DNA of 64,000 bases from a bacterium (GCA_019637795.1 JAHBUY010000001.1:1013001-1077000); one strand, 5' to 3'. Shown: positions 1 through 11,684, numbered from the stretch's first letter. Translations and numbers: made by a program. The notes: a model not told the origin generated them from the sequence alone.

Positions 1-164
1 AGCACCACCTCGGTCGCCAGTTGCGGCATCTCCCACAGCGCTTGCAGCGACGGTCCGCCGGGCGCGCCGGCGCCGGCGAAGGCATTGCGGCGGACGGGGC
101 CGAAGCGCGCGAAGTCGACCGGCCCGGCGAGTGGATCAGTCGCTCTCGTAGCGCGTCTGTTCAT
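1..164 (-). CDS. Possible BrnA-like antitoxin partner, 3' end outside window
   Basis: An open frame starts at an ATG (positions 164-162) inside the end of the BrnT-like gene and runs off the left edge. It begins MNRRATRATDPLAGPVDF and shows 54 residues without a stop. The 29-nt overlap with the upstream toxin gene is the arrangement expected of a brnT-brnA operon. The visible part is rich in Pro, Gly and Ala and I do not recognise a DNA-binding fold in it, so the antitoxin role is inferred from position only. Confidence 0.45.
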   Translation of the reverse strand, partial: MNRRATRATDPLAGPVDFARFGPVRRNAFAGAGAPGGPSLQALWEMPQLATEVV

Positions 165-401
165 GCCTGGTGGCCTTTCTGGCGCTGATGATGCGGATGA
201 CGTCGAGCTGGACCTCCGCATGGACGACGTAGAGCAGGCGCTCGCGGCGCGAATAGCCGATCAGGAGAAGCGGTCGGCGTGCAGCGTGTCGGGGTAGTAG
301 GCGCCGAGCTCGTCGTCGAATGCCGACGCGGCCTCCTCGAACGAGACGCCGTGCTTGCGGAGATTTGCCGTCGCCTTCCTGCGATCCCATACGAAGCGCA
401 C
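136..401 (-). pseudogene. brnT: BrnT-family toxin gene with a one-base frameshift
   Basis: BrnT toxins are about 90-residue RNase-like proteins of type II toxin-antitoxin systems. From a GTG at 401 the frame reads VRFVWDRRKATANLRKHG then VSFEEAASAF, the classic BrnT N-terminus, and ends at a TGA at 261-263 after HADRFS. The other half (LLIGYSRRERLL, then IRIISARKATRHEQ to YESD) continues in a neighbouring frame to the stop at 136-138. One missing base just before position 263 explains both halves. An AT-rich patch upstream (402-420) may hold the promoter. Either the toxin has been inactivated or the base is a sequencing error. Confidence 0.8.
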
Positions 402-565
402 CGGTAAAATGTATGACAATAGATCCCGAGATCCCGGCGGGCGCAACGCGGCCGTGACCGCCGCCGCGACGCCGCGGACGCGTCCGGGACGCGTCGCGCG
501 GACCGGCCACCGATTCGCGTCGGGGCCGCGGAGCCGCGATCTCGCAGGTGCACGGCGGCCCGCCC

Positions 566-583
566 GGTGCTACAACGCCGCGC
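566..583 (+). promoter_or_regulatory. Extended -10 element for the beta-propeller lipoprotein gene
   Basis: GGTGCTACAAC (566-576) is followed by only 7 nt before the GTG start at 584. This is one of about ten copies of a TGTGnTAnnn motif found right before start codons in the window, and it would give a leaderless or nearly leaderless transcript. Confidence 0.55.
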
Positions 584-1558
584 GTGCGGATCCTCGTTCT
601 GCTGCTGGCTGGGCTCATGGGCTGCGGCGGGCTGGCGCCGAGCGCGCCGGGCGTGCCGGCGAGCGCGGTGGTGGCGACCCTGCCGGTGGGCGACGCGCCG
701 ACGCTGCTGGCCGCCTCGCCCGACGGCCGCCGCCTCTACGCCGCCTCGAACGGCTCGATCACGGTCATCGACGCCGCCAGCAACACGGTGGTGACGTCGC
801 TGAAGGACGATCCCAACAGCACCGGCATCGCCGTGGCGCCGGACGGCGCGCACGTCTACGTCACCCACCTGTTCTCGATCGACCTGACGGTGATCGACAC
901 CGCCACCGACACCATCGGCAAGCCGGTCGTGATGTTCCTCTCCCGTCTGCGCGGCGGCTTCGGCCGCCTGGCGGTGGCGTCCGACAACCGCACCGTCTAT
1001 CTCGCCAACACGGCGAACCAGGCGTTCGCGATCATCGACCTCGGCGGTGGGCCCGGGAGCCTCCTCAAGCCGACCGTGTGGCCGGTCGACGTCGCCATCG
1101 CCGCCGACGGCCGCACCGTGTACGGCGCCGGGTGCAAGCGGATCTGCACCCCCGGCTTCGTCCAGCTCTACGACGTGGCGACGCAGCGCTTCACCGGCGA
1201 GATCCGCGTCGACGGCAACCCCTACCGCATCGTCCTGTCGCCCGACGGCGCCGCCGCCTACGTCGCCAACCTCACCGGCCCCAGCGTCTCGTTCGTCGAC
1301 CTCGCCAGCCGCGCGACGACGACCACCGTCGCCGTGCCGCCGCAGCCGACCGGCATGGGGATCAGCCCCGACGGCCGCACCCTGTACGTCGCCAGCCAGA
1401 CCGCCGGCACGCTCAGCGTGCTCGACGTCGCCAGCGCCTCGGTGCGCGGCCAGCTCCCGGTGTACCAGGCGCGCGACGTGGCGGTCAGCCCCGACGGCCG
1501 CCACGTCTACGTCTCGTCGGCCGACAAGGTCCTCGTCCTCGACGCCAGCCAGCTCTGA
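584..1558 (+). CDS. YVTN-type beta-propeller lipoprotein
   Basis: This 324-residue protein starts at GTG 584 and opens with a lipoprotein signal peptide (MRILVLLLAGLMGC, Cys about residue 14), so it should be exported and lipid-anchored. The rest consists of about seven repeats of the YVTN/cytochrome-D1-like propeller type, with recurring phrases such as SPDGRRLYAAS, APDGAHVYVT and SPDGRHVYVSS. Such propellers act as surface or periplasmic binding scaffolds; no catalytic residues stand out. The upstream alternative GTG at 548 would put 12 extra residues before the signal peptide, and the -10-like element at 566 supports the later start. Its ligand cannot be predicted. Confidence 0.85.
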   Translation: MRILVLLLAGLMGCGGLAPSAPGVPASAVVATLPVGDAPTLLAASPDGRRLYAASNGSITVIDAASNTVVTSLKDDPNSTGIAVAPDGAHVYVTHLFSIDLTVIDTATDTIGKPVVMFLSRLRGGFGRLAVASDNRTVYLANTANQAFAIIDLGGGPGSLLKPTVWPVDVAIAADGRTVYGAGCKRICTPGFVQLYDVATQRFTGEIRVDGNPYRIVLSPDGAAAYVANLTGPSVSFVDLASRATTTTVAVPPQPTGMGISPDGRTLYVASQTAGTLSVLDVASASVRGQLPVYQARDVAVSPDGRHVYVSSADKVLVLDASQL

Positions 1559-1624
1559 GCCATCGCCGCAGCGCGGCTGTCGAATGCGCCGGTCCCCGCG
1601 GCTATGGTGCGCTCGGCGAGAGCG

Positions 1625-4600
1625 ATGCCAGTGACCTGCGCCACGTGCGGCCAAGCGAACCGTTCCGGCGCGCGCTTCTGCGACAACTGCGGCGCGGCGC
1701 TGGGGACCGCCGCGGACGCCACGGTGGCGCGCAAGGTGGTGACGATCGTGTTCGCCGACCTGGTCGGCTCGACGGCGCTGCACGAGCGCCTCGACGCCGA
1801 GTCGGCGCGCGCCGTGATGGACCGCTACTACCAGGCCCTCCACCGTGTCGTCGCGGCGCACGGCGGCACGGTGGTGAAGCTGCTCGGCGATGGCGTCATG
1901 GCGGCTTTCGGCGTGCCGCGGGTGGCCGAGGACGACGCCCTGCGCGCGGTGCGCGCGGCGGCGGCGATGGTCGACGCCGTGCGGGCGCTCGGCGCGCCGG
2001 CGGCGGACGCGGCGACGGAGGGGCTGGCGGTGCGCGTCGCGGTCAACAGCGGCGAGGTGGTGGTCAGCGCCGACCAGCGCGACGTCGTCGGCGATCCGGT
2101 GAACGTCGCGGCGCGCCTGCAACAGCAGGCCGGCGACGGCCAGGTCCTGCTCGGCGACGCCACCCGCCGCCTGGTGGGCGACCAGGTGACCCTGGCGCCG
2201 GTCGGCGCGCTGGCGCTGCGCGGCCGCGCCGAGGCGGTGGCCGCCTACCGCCTGGTGTCACTGGCCCGCCCGGTCGGCGCCGCGGCGGCGCCGTTCGTCG
2301 GCCGCGACGAGGAGCTGCGCCATCTCGCCGCGCTCCACGACGACGCCGTGCGCGCCCGCCACGCACGCCTCGCCGTCGTGCTCGGCTCGCCGGGCCTCGG
2401 CAAATCGCGCCTGCTGAGCGAGATCCAGCAGCGGCTGGCGGCGCACGCCACGGTGCTGGCGGCGCGCTGCGACGCCGCCGGCGGGGCGACCTTCGACCCG
2501 CTGGTCGAGGCGCTGCGCGCCCATCTCGACGTCGCCCGCCACGCCGACGCCGAGGCGCTGCGCGCCGCCGTCGCCGCGGCGCTGCCCGGCGACGATCCCG
2601 AACGCGCCCGCATCGCGGCCGGCGTCGCCGCGCTGCTCGCCGGCACGGCCGCGGCGCCCGAGGAGACGTTCTTCGTCGTCCGCCGCCTCCTCGGCGCGCT
2701 CGCGGCGGCGCGCCCGGTGGTGCTGATCGTCGACGACGCGCAGTGGGCGGCACCCCTGCTCCTCGACCTCGTCGAGCACCTGGCGCAGTGGACGACCGAC
2801 GCGCCGCTGCTCCTGCTGCTGGCGGCCCGACCCGAGCTGCGCGAGCTCCGTCCCGCGCTCAGCCGCGGCGACGGCGCGCGCCGCCAGGTGCTCACCCTGG
2901 CCGGATTGGACGCCGGCGCCGCCACCCGTCTGGCGGCCAGCGTGATCGGCGCCGACGAGCTGCCGGCCGCCATCGCCGGGCGGGTGCTCGCCACCAGCGA
3001 GGGCAACCCGCTCTTCGTCGGCGAGCTGGTGCGCATGCTGGTGCAGGACGGCGCGCTGCGCCGCGACGGCGATCGCTGGACCGCCGCCGTCGAGCCGGCG
3101 GCGCTCGCGATGCCGCCCACCATCCACGCCCTGCTGGCGGCGCGCATCGAGCGCCTGCGCCCCGAGGAGCGCGCGGTGTTGGAGCGCGCCGCGGTGGTCG
3201 GGCGCAGCTTCTCGCGCGCCGCCGTGGCGGCGTTGCTGCCGGCCGAGGCGGCCGCCAGCCTCGACACGCACCTGCAGGCGCTGCGCCGCGGCGAGCTGAT
3301 CGAGCCCGACCCGGCGCCGTTCCTGGGTGAGCCGGCGCTGCGCTTCCACCACGTGCTGATCCGCGACGCCGCCTACCGCCAGGTCCTCAAGGGGACGCGG
3401 GCGGCGCTGCACGTGCGCTTCGCCGACTGGATCGCCGGCGGCGGCGGCGAGCACGAGGAGACGATCGGCTGGCATCTCGAGCAGGCGCACGGACACCTGG
3501 CGGAGCTGGGACCACTCGATGCGAGCGGCCGCGCCATCGGTGCCCGCGCCGCGCAGGCGCTGGCCGCGGCCGGCCGGCGGGCGCTGGCCCGCGACGACCT
3601 GCCGCTGGCGGCGGCGCTGCTCGGCCGGGCGTCGGCACGCCTGGAGGACGGCGATGCGGCGCGCGCCGGGATCGCCCTCGACTGGTGCGAGGCGCTGCTG
3701 GCGGCCGGCGACGTCGGTCCCGCCGCCGCCGCGCTCGCCGAGCTCGAGCGCTTCGCCGACGCCGCGCCGCGGCTGCGCGCCTGGCACACCTGCCTCACCG
3801 GCCGGCTCGCGGTGCTCGCCGCGCCGCGGGCGCTGCGCTCCACCGCCGACGCCGTCACTCGCCGCCGCCGAGGTGCTGGCCGCCACGCCGGCGACGCGCT
3901 GGCGAGGCGAAGGCGCACGCGGTGCGGGCCGACGCACAGCGCGCCTGGGCGCCATCGGCGCCAGCGGGCGGCGCCTGTTCGCGCCCTCGCCGCCGCCCGC
4001 CGCGCCGGCGATCGCCGGCGCGCCAGCGCGGTGCTCGCCGGGGTGCCGCTGGCGGCGCTCTGGGGGCCGAGCCCGGTCACCCGCGCCAGCGGTCGCTGCC
4101 TCGATGTCGTGCGCGTCCTGCGCATCACCCAGGGCGCGCCGGCGGTGGAGGCGGTGGCGCTGCGCTGCCAGGCAGTCCTCGAAGCCCTGCGCAGTCGCGC
4201 CGACGCGGCGCGGCGGCTCATCGCCAGCTCGCGCCGCCTGGTCGAGGAGCTCGGCATCACCCACCGCCTGCTCGAGGCCGACCTGTTCGCCGGCATGATC
4301 GCCCTGCTCGAGGGCGATGCCGTGGCCGCCGAGCGCCGTCTGCGACCGGCTTACGAGGGCCTGCGCGCCCAGGGCCTCGGCATCGACGCGGCCCGCGCCG
4401 CGGCGTACCTGGCCAGCGCGCTGCTCGCCCAGGCACGCCTCGACGAGGCGGAGGCGCTGAGCCACGCGTGCGAGACGTTGGCCGGCGACGACCTGCAGGC
4501 GGCGATCGCCTGGCGCGGCGTGCGCGCCGAGGTCCTGGCGCGGCGCGGCCAGCCCGAGGCGGCGGTGGCGTTGGCGCGCGCCGCGGTCGAGATCGCCGCC

Positions 4601-6106
4601 ACGACCGACGCCCTGCTCGATCACGCCGATGCCCGCCGGGCGCTGGCGACGGCGCTGCGCGCCGCCGGTCGCGATGCCGACGCCGCCGCCGAGACGGCGC
4701 GCGCCGTCGCGTTGTGGCAGGCCAAGGGCGCGGTGGTGCTGATCGCGCGCGAGCGCGCGGAGCCTTCAGCCGATGATCGGGTGGCGGCGCGTCCGCGGCC
4801 GTCCGAGGCATGGCGCGCGCCCGCGGCGCTGCCTCCGGCACCGCCGGCGGAGACCCCGCCCGCGGGCCCGATGCGATTCGAGAACGCCGCCCTCCGCACC
4901 GCCGAGCGGATGCGCGTCGCGGCGCTGGCGCGCGACGCGCGCGCCTTCGCGGCGCTGCTGGCGCCGCACTTCCGCAGCGCCGATCGGACGCCCGCCGTCC
5001 AGCTCGAGCTGGACCGCGACGAGTGGCTGACCTCCGGCCGCGCGATGCTCCAGGGCGGGTCCATCCTGGCGATCGATCACGAGGTGCTGGCGACGCGCGG
5101 CGAGCGGCTGTCGCTGCTGCGGGTTCGCTGGGTGGCGGGCGGCGGAACGGTGGGGCCCGGCCAGCTCGACTGGCTGCAGGTGCTCGAGGTCGCGGCCGAC
5201 GGTCGCGCCGTCGCCGAGGTCGCGTTCGATCCCGGCGACGTCGACGCGGCCTATGCCGAGCTCGATCGGCGCTATGCGGCCGGCGAGTCGGCGCCCTTCG
5301 CCGCGGTGACGGCGGCGATGGAGATCTTCCGCCACGCCCTCGCGGCGCGCGACTGGGAGGCGCTGGCCGACGTGCTGGCGCCCGACCTGGTGGTGCACGA
5401 TCACCGGCCGCTCGGCTGGGAGGCGACGCGCGGCCCGCAGCCGTACGTCGATGCCCTGCGCGAGCTGGTCGCGCTGGCGCCGGACGTGCGCCTGCGCCTC
5501 GACCACGCCGACGTCTGCGCCCACGGCTACCTGGCGCTCTCCACCTGGGTGGGCACGCACGAGGGCGGCATCTTCGAGGCCCCCAGCTACATCGTCGGCG
5601 AGCTGGACGCCTCGCGACGCGCCCGCCGCTTCGATCAGTACGACCTCGCCCAGCTCGCGGCGGCGCAGGCGCGCTGGGCGGCGCTGCGGCAGCGCCCCGC
5701 GCCGCTCGATAACGCGGCGTTCCGCCTGCGCACGCATATCCGCGGCCTGTTCGCGGCCGGCGACTGGCCGGCCCTGCGCGCCCTGGCGGCGCCGGACTTC
5801 CGCTACGACGATCGGCGGCGCTGGACGCAGCTCGCCGGCGGCGTCGACTTCTGGATCCGCAGCATGCGGACGGTGCGCGAGGCCGACGTCCTGCCGACCT
5901 TCGAGCTGCTCGTCGCCGTCGGCGACCGCGTCTCGGTCGAGCGAGCCCTGTGGCGCGGACAGTCGGAGGGCGGCGGGGTGGAGATCGAATACGTCTCGCT
6001 CACCCAGCTCGACGTCGAGGGCCGCCTGCTGCGCTCGCTCAACTTCGATCCCGAGGATCGCGACGCCGCCGTCGCCGCCGCGCGGGCGCTGGCCGGCGCC
6101 GCCTAG
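1625..6106 (+). CDS. Class III adenylate/guanylate cyclase-AAA ATPase with three C-terminal NTF2-like domains
   Basis: The product (about 1493 residues) starts with a zinc ribbon (CATCG and CDNCG, residues 4-25). A class III nucleotide cyclase domain follows (about 40-205), with the metal-binding aspartates in VFADLVGST and LLGDGVMAAF and the GDPVNVAARL segment. Next comes an AAA/STAND ATPase with Walker A GSPGLGKSR (about 255) and Walker B VLIVDDAQW (about 366), then TPR-like helices (about 640-1050). The last 410 residues form three tandem NTF2/SnoaL-like domains (about 1080-1215, 1220-1355, 1360-1493), an unusual tail for this family. Between 3850 and 3990 the frame shifts several times and returns (see findings). 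An ATG at 1604 is an alternative start, but 1625 directly precedes the zinc ribbon. Confidence 0.85.
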   Translation: MPVTCATCGQANRSGARFCDNCGAALGTAADATVARKVVTIVFADLVGSTALHERLDAESARAVMDRYYQALHRVVAAHGGTVVKLLGDGVMAAFGVPRVAEDDALRAVRAAAAMVDAVRALGAPAADAATEGLAVRVAVNSGEVVVSADQRDVVGDPVNVAARLQQQAGDGQVLLGDATRRLVGDQVTLAPVGALALRGRAEAVAAYRLVSLARPVGAAAAPFVGRDEELRHLAALHDDAVRARHARLAVVLGSPGLGKSRLLSEIQQRLAAHATVLAARCDAAGGATFDPLVEALRAHLDVARHADAEALRAAVAAALPGDDPERARIAAGVAALLAGTAAAPEETFFVVRRLLGALAAARPVVLIVDDAQWAAPLLLDLVEHLAQWTTDAPLLLLLAARPELRELRPALSRGDGARRQVLTLAGLDAGAATRLAASVIGADELPAAIAGRVLATSEGNPLFVGELVRMLVQDGALRRDGDRWTAAVEPAALAMPPTIHALLAARIERLRPEERAVLERAAVVGRSFSRAAVAALLPAEAAASLDTHLQALRRGELIEPDPAPFLGEPALRFHHVLIRDAAYRQVLKGTRAALHVRFADWIAGGGGEHEETIGWHLEQAHGHLAELGPLDASGRAIGARAAQALAAAGRRALARDDLPLAAALLGRASARLEDGDAARAGIALDWCEALLAAGDVGPAAAALAELERFADAAPRLRAWHTCLTGRLAVLAAPRALRSTADAVTRRRRGAGRHAGDALARRRRTRCGPTHSAPGRHRRQRAAPVRALAAARRAGDRRRASAVLAGVPLAALWGPSPVTRASGRCLDVVRVLRITQGAPAVEAVALRCQAVLEALRSRADAARRLIASSRRLVEELGITHRLLEADLFAGMIALLEGDAVAAERRLRPAYEGLRAQGLGIDAARAAAYLASALLAQARLDEAEALSHACETLAGDDLQAAIAWRGVRAEVLARRGQPEAAVALARAAVEIAATTDALLDHADARRALATALRAAGRDADAAAETARAVALWQAKGAVVLIARERAEPSADDRVAARPRPSEAWRAPAALPPAPPAETPPAGPMRFENAALRTAERMRVAALARDARAFAALLAPHFRSADRTPAVQLELDRDEWLTSGRAMLQGGSILAIDHEVLATRGERLSLLRVRWVAGGGTVGPGQLDWLQVLEVAADGRAVAEVAFDPGDVDAAYAELDRRYAAGESAPFAAVTAAMEIFRHALAARDWEALADVLAPDLVVHDHRPLGWEATRGPQPYVDALRELVALAPDVRLRLDHADVCAHGYLALSTWVGTHEGGIFEAPSYIVGELDASRRARRFDQYDLAQLAAAQARWAALRQRPAPLDNAAFRLRTHIRGLFAAGDWPALRALAAPDFRYDDRRRWTQLAGGVDFWIRSMRTVREADVLPTFELLVAVGDRVSVERALWRGQSEGGGVEIEYVSLTQLDVEGRLLRSLNFDPEDRDAAVAAARALAGAA

Positions 6107-6136
6107 CTCGCAACGGGGCGCAGGCGGCCGGCGGGC

Positions 6137-6553
6137 TCAGCCGGTGAGCTGCGCCATCAGGCCGAGGGTGTCGGCGAAGTGGAGATCCTCCACCACCAGG
6201 CCATCGGCGCCGAGGCGGGTGAAGGTCGCGCCGTCGATGCGCACCCGCCTGCCGGTGGGCGGAATGCCGAGCAGCTCGCCGCGGTGGGTGCCGCGCAGCA
6301 CCCAGCGATCGGCGTGGCGGTCGCCGTCGATGAGCAGCTCGACGCGCTCGAGCGTGAGATCGGGGAAGGCCGTCAGCAGCGCCGCGGCGCGGGCGCGCAC
6401 GGCGGCGCGGCCGCGCGCCTCCTGGCCGGTGCCGACCTCGCGCACCACCGCGTCCTCGGCGAACACCGCCGCGACGGCGTCCGGGTCGTGCGCGTTCCAG
6501 GCGGCGTAGGTCGCGTCGTTGACGGCGAGGGCGCGGCGGCGATGGTCGTCCAT
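6137..6553 (-). CDS. SnoaL-like / NTF2-fold protein
   Basis: This 138-residue protein has the SnoaL-like (polyketide cyclase/NTF2) pattern: an N-terminal helix YAAWNAHDPDAVAAVFAEDAV, a middle TAFPDLTLERVELLIDGD, then GTHRGELLGIPPTGRRVRI. Members are small cone-shaped enzymes or binding proteins such as ester cyclases, isomerases and dehydratases; the substrate cannot be read from the sequence. It is convergent with the cyclase gene, with 30 nt between the stops, and that neighbour also ends in NTF2-like domains. A functional link or a domain-capture history is therefore conceivable. The ATG at 6553 is the only sensible start. Confidence 0.8.
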   Translation of the reverse strand: MDDHRRRALAVNDATYAAWNAHDPDAVAAVFAEDAVVREVGTGQEARGRAAVRARAAALLTAFPDLTLERVELLIDGDRHADRWVLRGTHRGELLGIPPTGRRVRIDGATFTRLGADGLVVEDLHFADTLGLMAQLTG

Positions 6554-6819
6554 GGCCGATCGGGATAGCGCCGCGGAAGCGCCAACGCCATGGCGCCGCG
6601 CGGGGTGAACGTGCTGACCTCCGCCGGGAGATCTCCTCCGGCGGCCGATAGCGCCACGTCTTCAGCGCCGGATCGCGGCCCGACACGGATTGGTGCGCCA
6701 GGCCGACGACCCGTGCCGCCCCGCCGAGGACCGTGAGCACTCGCTCGCGCCGGGCCTGCGCGACGCGCAATGGAGGAGGTTGTCGGCCCTGGCGCGGGGT
6801 GCCAGGCGCGTGGCCGTGA

Positions 6820-7740
6820 TCACACCGCGTTCAGCAGCGCCGCGAGGAAGGCGCGGCGCAGGCGATCCTTGCCGGGGTCGTCGGCGTGGACGGCCCACAG
6901 GGCCGGGGCGCCGCGCGGCGGCGCCTCGCTCCACGCCGGCAGGACGCGCGCCAGGGCGCCGCTGGCGAGCGCGTCGCGCACCGCCCAGTCGGGCAGGCGG
7001 GTGATGCCGAGGCCGTCGACCGCGAGCCGCACCAGCAGCTCGAGGTTGTTGCTGCGCACCGGGCCGGCGACCTCCACCGTGCGGACGACGCCGCGGCGAT
7101 GGCGCAGGCTCCAGGTCACGCGCTGGCTGCCGCTGCCGTAGAGCAGGCAGGGCACGGCGGCGAGGCGCCCCGGATCGCGCGGCGCGCCGTGCGCCGCCAG
7201 CCAGGCCGGGGCGGCGCAGATGACGCGCTGGAAGCCGACCAGCCGGCGGGCGCGCAGGGACGAGTCGGGCAGCGGGCCGAGGCGGATGGCGAGGTCGTAG
7301 GCGTCGGTGATGACGTCGCGGAAGTCGTCGCTGGCGTGGACGTCGAGCTGGACGCCGGGGTGGGCGGCGACGAAGCGCCGCACCACCCGCGGCAGCACCT
7401 GCTCGGCGACGAACACCGGCACGGTGACGCGCAGCGTGCCGCGACGCGCGTCCTTCGCCGCCGCGATCTCGTCGCGCACGGCGTCCTCGGCGGCGAGCAC
7501 CTGGGCGACGTGGGCGGCGTAGCGGCGGCCGGCCTCGGTCAGCGAGAGCCCGTGCGTCGAGCGCCGGAACAGGGCGACGCCGAGGCGCGCTTCGAGGCGC
7601 TGGACGGCGCGGGTGGCGGTCGACACGGTGACGCCGAGGGCGCGCGCCGCGGCGCTGAACGAGCCGCTGCTCGCCACCTGGTGGACGACGCGCAGCTCGA
7701 AGAGATCGTCCGCCGCCGGCAAAGCGGTTTTGCTCGCCAT
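6820..7740 (-). CDS. LysR-family transcriptional regulator
   Basis: The 306-residue protein has an N-terminal winged helix-turn-helix (residues about 8-66: FELRVVHQVASSGSFSAAARALGVT, RAVQRLEARLGVALFRRST, LTEAGRRY) and a LysR substrate-binding domain (about 95-300), typical of the CrgA/DsdC-like subgroup. I chose the ATG at 7740 (MASKTALPA) because longer versions add residues that do not belong to the family. It is divergent from the alcohol dehydrogenase gene with 58 bp between starts, the classic layout of a LysR regulator and its target. The inducer is unknown. Confidence 0.9.
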   Translation of the reverse strand: MASKTALPAADDLFELRVVHQVASSGSFSAAARALGVTVSTATRAVQRLEARLGVALFRRSTHGLSLTEAGRRYAAHVAQVLAAEDAVRDEIAAAKDARRGTLRVTVPVFVAEQVLPRVVRRFVAAHPGVQLDVHASDDFRDVITDAYDLAIRLGPLPDSSLRARRLVGFQRVICAAPAWLAAHGAPRDPGRLAAVPCLLYGSGSQRVTWSLRHRRGVVRTVEVAGPVRSNNLELLVRLAVDGLGITRLPDWAVRDALASGALARVLPAWSEAPPRGAPALWAVHADDPGKDRLRRAFLAALLNAV

Positions 7741-7787
7741 GCGGATTCCATCCAGCGCCGCGCCGCGCCATGTCAATCGCCGACGAC

Positions 7788-7793
7788 AGGAGG
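7788..7793 (+). promoter_or_regulatory. Strong Shine-Dalgarno site (AGGAGG)
   Basis: AGGAGG lies 5 nt before the ATG at 7799 and fixes the dehydrogenase start. This gene uses a classical leader, unlike the many apparently leaderless genes in the window. Confidence 0.75.
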
Positions 7794-7798
7794 ACGAC

Positions 7799-8926
7799 AT
7801 GCGTGCGCTCCATTTTCTCGAACCCGGACGGCTCGCCTGGCGCGAGGTGGCGGATCCGGTGCTGCGCGCCCCCGGCGAGGCGCTCGTCCGCCCGCTGGCG
7901 GTGGCGCGCTGCGATCTCGACCTGGCGATCGTGCGCGGCGAGGCGCCGTTCCGCGGCCGCGCCCTGCACTGGCTGCGCAACCACCTGCCGCCGGCGATCG
8001 GTCAGCGCGGGCTGTTCCGCAACGCGCCCTTCCAGGGTCCGTTCGCCTTCGGCCACGAGTGCGTCGCCGAGGTGGTGGCGGTCGGCGACGCGGTGCGCGG
8101 CGTGCGGCCCGGCGACCGCGTCGTCGTGCCGTTCCAGATCTCCTGCGGCGCCTGCGGCCGCTGCGACCGCCACCTGACCGCCAACTGCGCCGGCGTCCCG
8201 GCGCGGTCGATGTACGGGTTCGGCGAGCTCGGCGGCATGCGCTGGGGCGGCGCCCTCGCCGATCTGCTGCACGTGCCGTTCGCCGACGCGATGCTGCTGC
8301 CGCTGCCGGCGGGGCTCGACCCGGTCGCGCTCGCCAGCGCCAGCGACAACCTCTGCGACGCCTGGCGCACGGTGGCGCCGTTTCTCGCCGCCCACCCCGG
8401 CGCGCCGGTGCTGGTGGTCGGCGGCGGCGCCCAGAGCATCGGCCTCTACGCCGCCGGACTGGCGGTGGCGCTCGGCGCCGAACGGGTGGACTACCTCGAC
8501 CGCGACCGCGAGCGCCTGGCGATCGCCGCCCGCCTCGGGGCGCAGCCGATCGAGGCGCCGTACGACGCCGAGCGCGACGCCCGCTACCCGATCACCGTCG
8601 ACGCCAGCGCCGACCCCGCCGGTCTCGCGCGCGCCCTGCTCAGCGTCGAACCGGGCGGCACCTGCACCAGCGTCGGGATCTACTACACGCCGACCACGCC
8701 GGTGCCGCTGCGCACGCTGTACGGCACCGGCGTGACCTTCGTCACCGGCCGCGTGCACGCCCGCAACGACCTGCCGGCGGTGCTCGACTTCGTCGCCCGC
8801 GGCGGCTTCGCGCCGCAGGCCGTGACCAGCCGCGTCGCCGCCTGGGACGACGCGCCGGAGGCGCTGTTCGACCCCGGCCCGAAGGTCGTCATCACCCGCC
8901 ACCCTCCGGCCGCCCTCGCCGCCTGA
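7799..8926 (+). CDS. Zinc-type medium-chain alcohol dehydrogenase family protein
   Basis: This 375-residue MDR-superfamily protein contains the catalytic-zinc segment GHECVAEVVAVGDAV (His-Glu), a structural-zinc-like cluster SCGACGRCDRHLTANC, and the Rossmann glycine motif VVGGGAQSIGLYAA. It likely oxidises or reduces an alcohol/aldehyde with NAD(P). The N-terminus (MRALHFLEPGRLAWREV) is typical of the family and matches the strong ribosome binding site. It is divergently transcribed from a LysR regulator that probably controls it. Confidence 0.9.
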   Translation: MRALHFLEPGRLAWREVADPVLRAPGEALVRPLAVARCDLDLAIVRGEAPFRGRALHWLRNHLPPAIGQRGLFRNAPFQGPFAFGHECVAEVVAVGDAVRGVRPGDRVVVPFQISCGACGRCDRHLTANCAGVPARSMYGFGELGGMRWGGALADLLHVPFADAMLLPLPAGLDPVALASASDNLCDAWRTVAPFLAAHPGAPVLVVGGGAQSIGLYAAGLAVALGAERVDYLDRDRERLAIAARLGAQPIEAPYDAERDARYPITVDASADPAGLARALLSVEPGGTCTSVGIYYTPTTPVPLRTLYGTGVTFVTGRVHARNDLPAVLDFVARGGFAPQAVTSRVAAWDDAPEALFDPGPKVVITRHPPAALAA

Positions 8927-8971
8927 ACCGTCCGCCGGCACCCGGCGTCGCCTGGGAGCGGCGCGCCGACT

Positions 8972-8988
8972 TGTGCTACAGGCCCGGC
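8972..8988 (+). promoter_or_regulatory. Extended -10 element for the glucosidase gene
   Basis: TGTGCTACAGG (8972-8982) is followed by 6 nt and then the GTG start at 8989. It fits the recurrent leaderless-promoter pattern and decides the start of this gene, whose frame is open far upstream. Confidence 0.55.
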
Positions 8989-11673
<2,685 letters not shown>

Positions 11674-11684
11674 GGGGACGGACG

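Noticed and set aside
161..2122. Long minus-strand open frame opposite the lipoprotein and cyclase genes
   Set aside because: Arg/Ala/His-rich, no domain; GC-rich third positions leave antisense frames open. The same holds for other long shadows such as 2258-4624, 8683-11754, 20336-23575 and 40340-44056 on the minus strand.
6554..6819. Gene between the SnoaL-like and LysR genes
   Set aside because: A minus-strand frame (about 6600-6770) begins MRVAQARRERVLTVLGG and looks partly protein-like, but it runs out of frame over the SnoaL gene and has no recognisable domain; possibly a relic.
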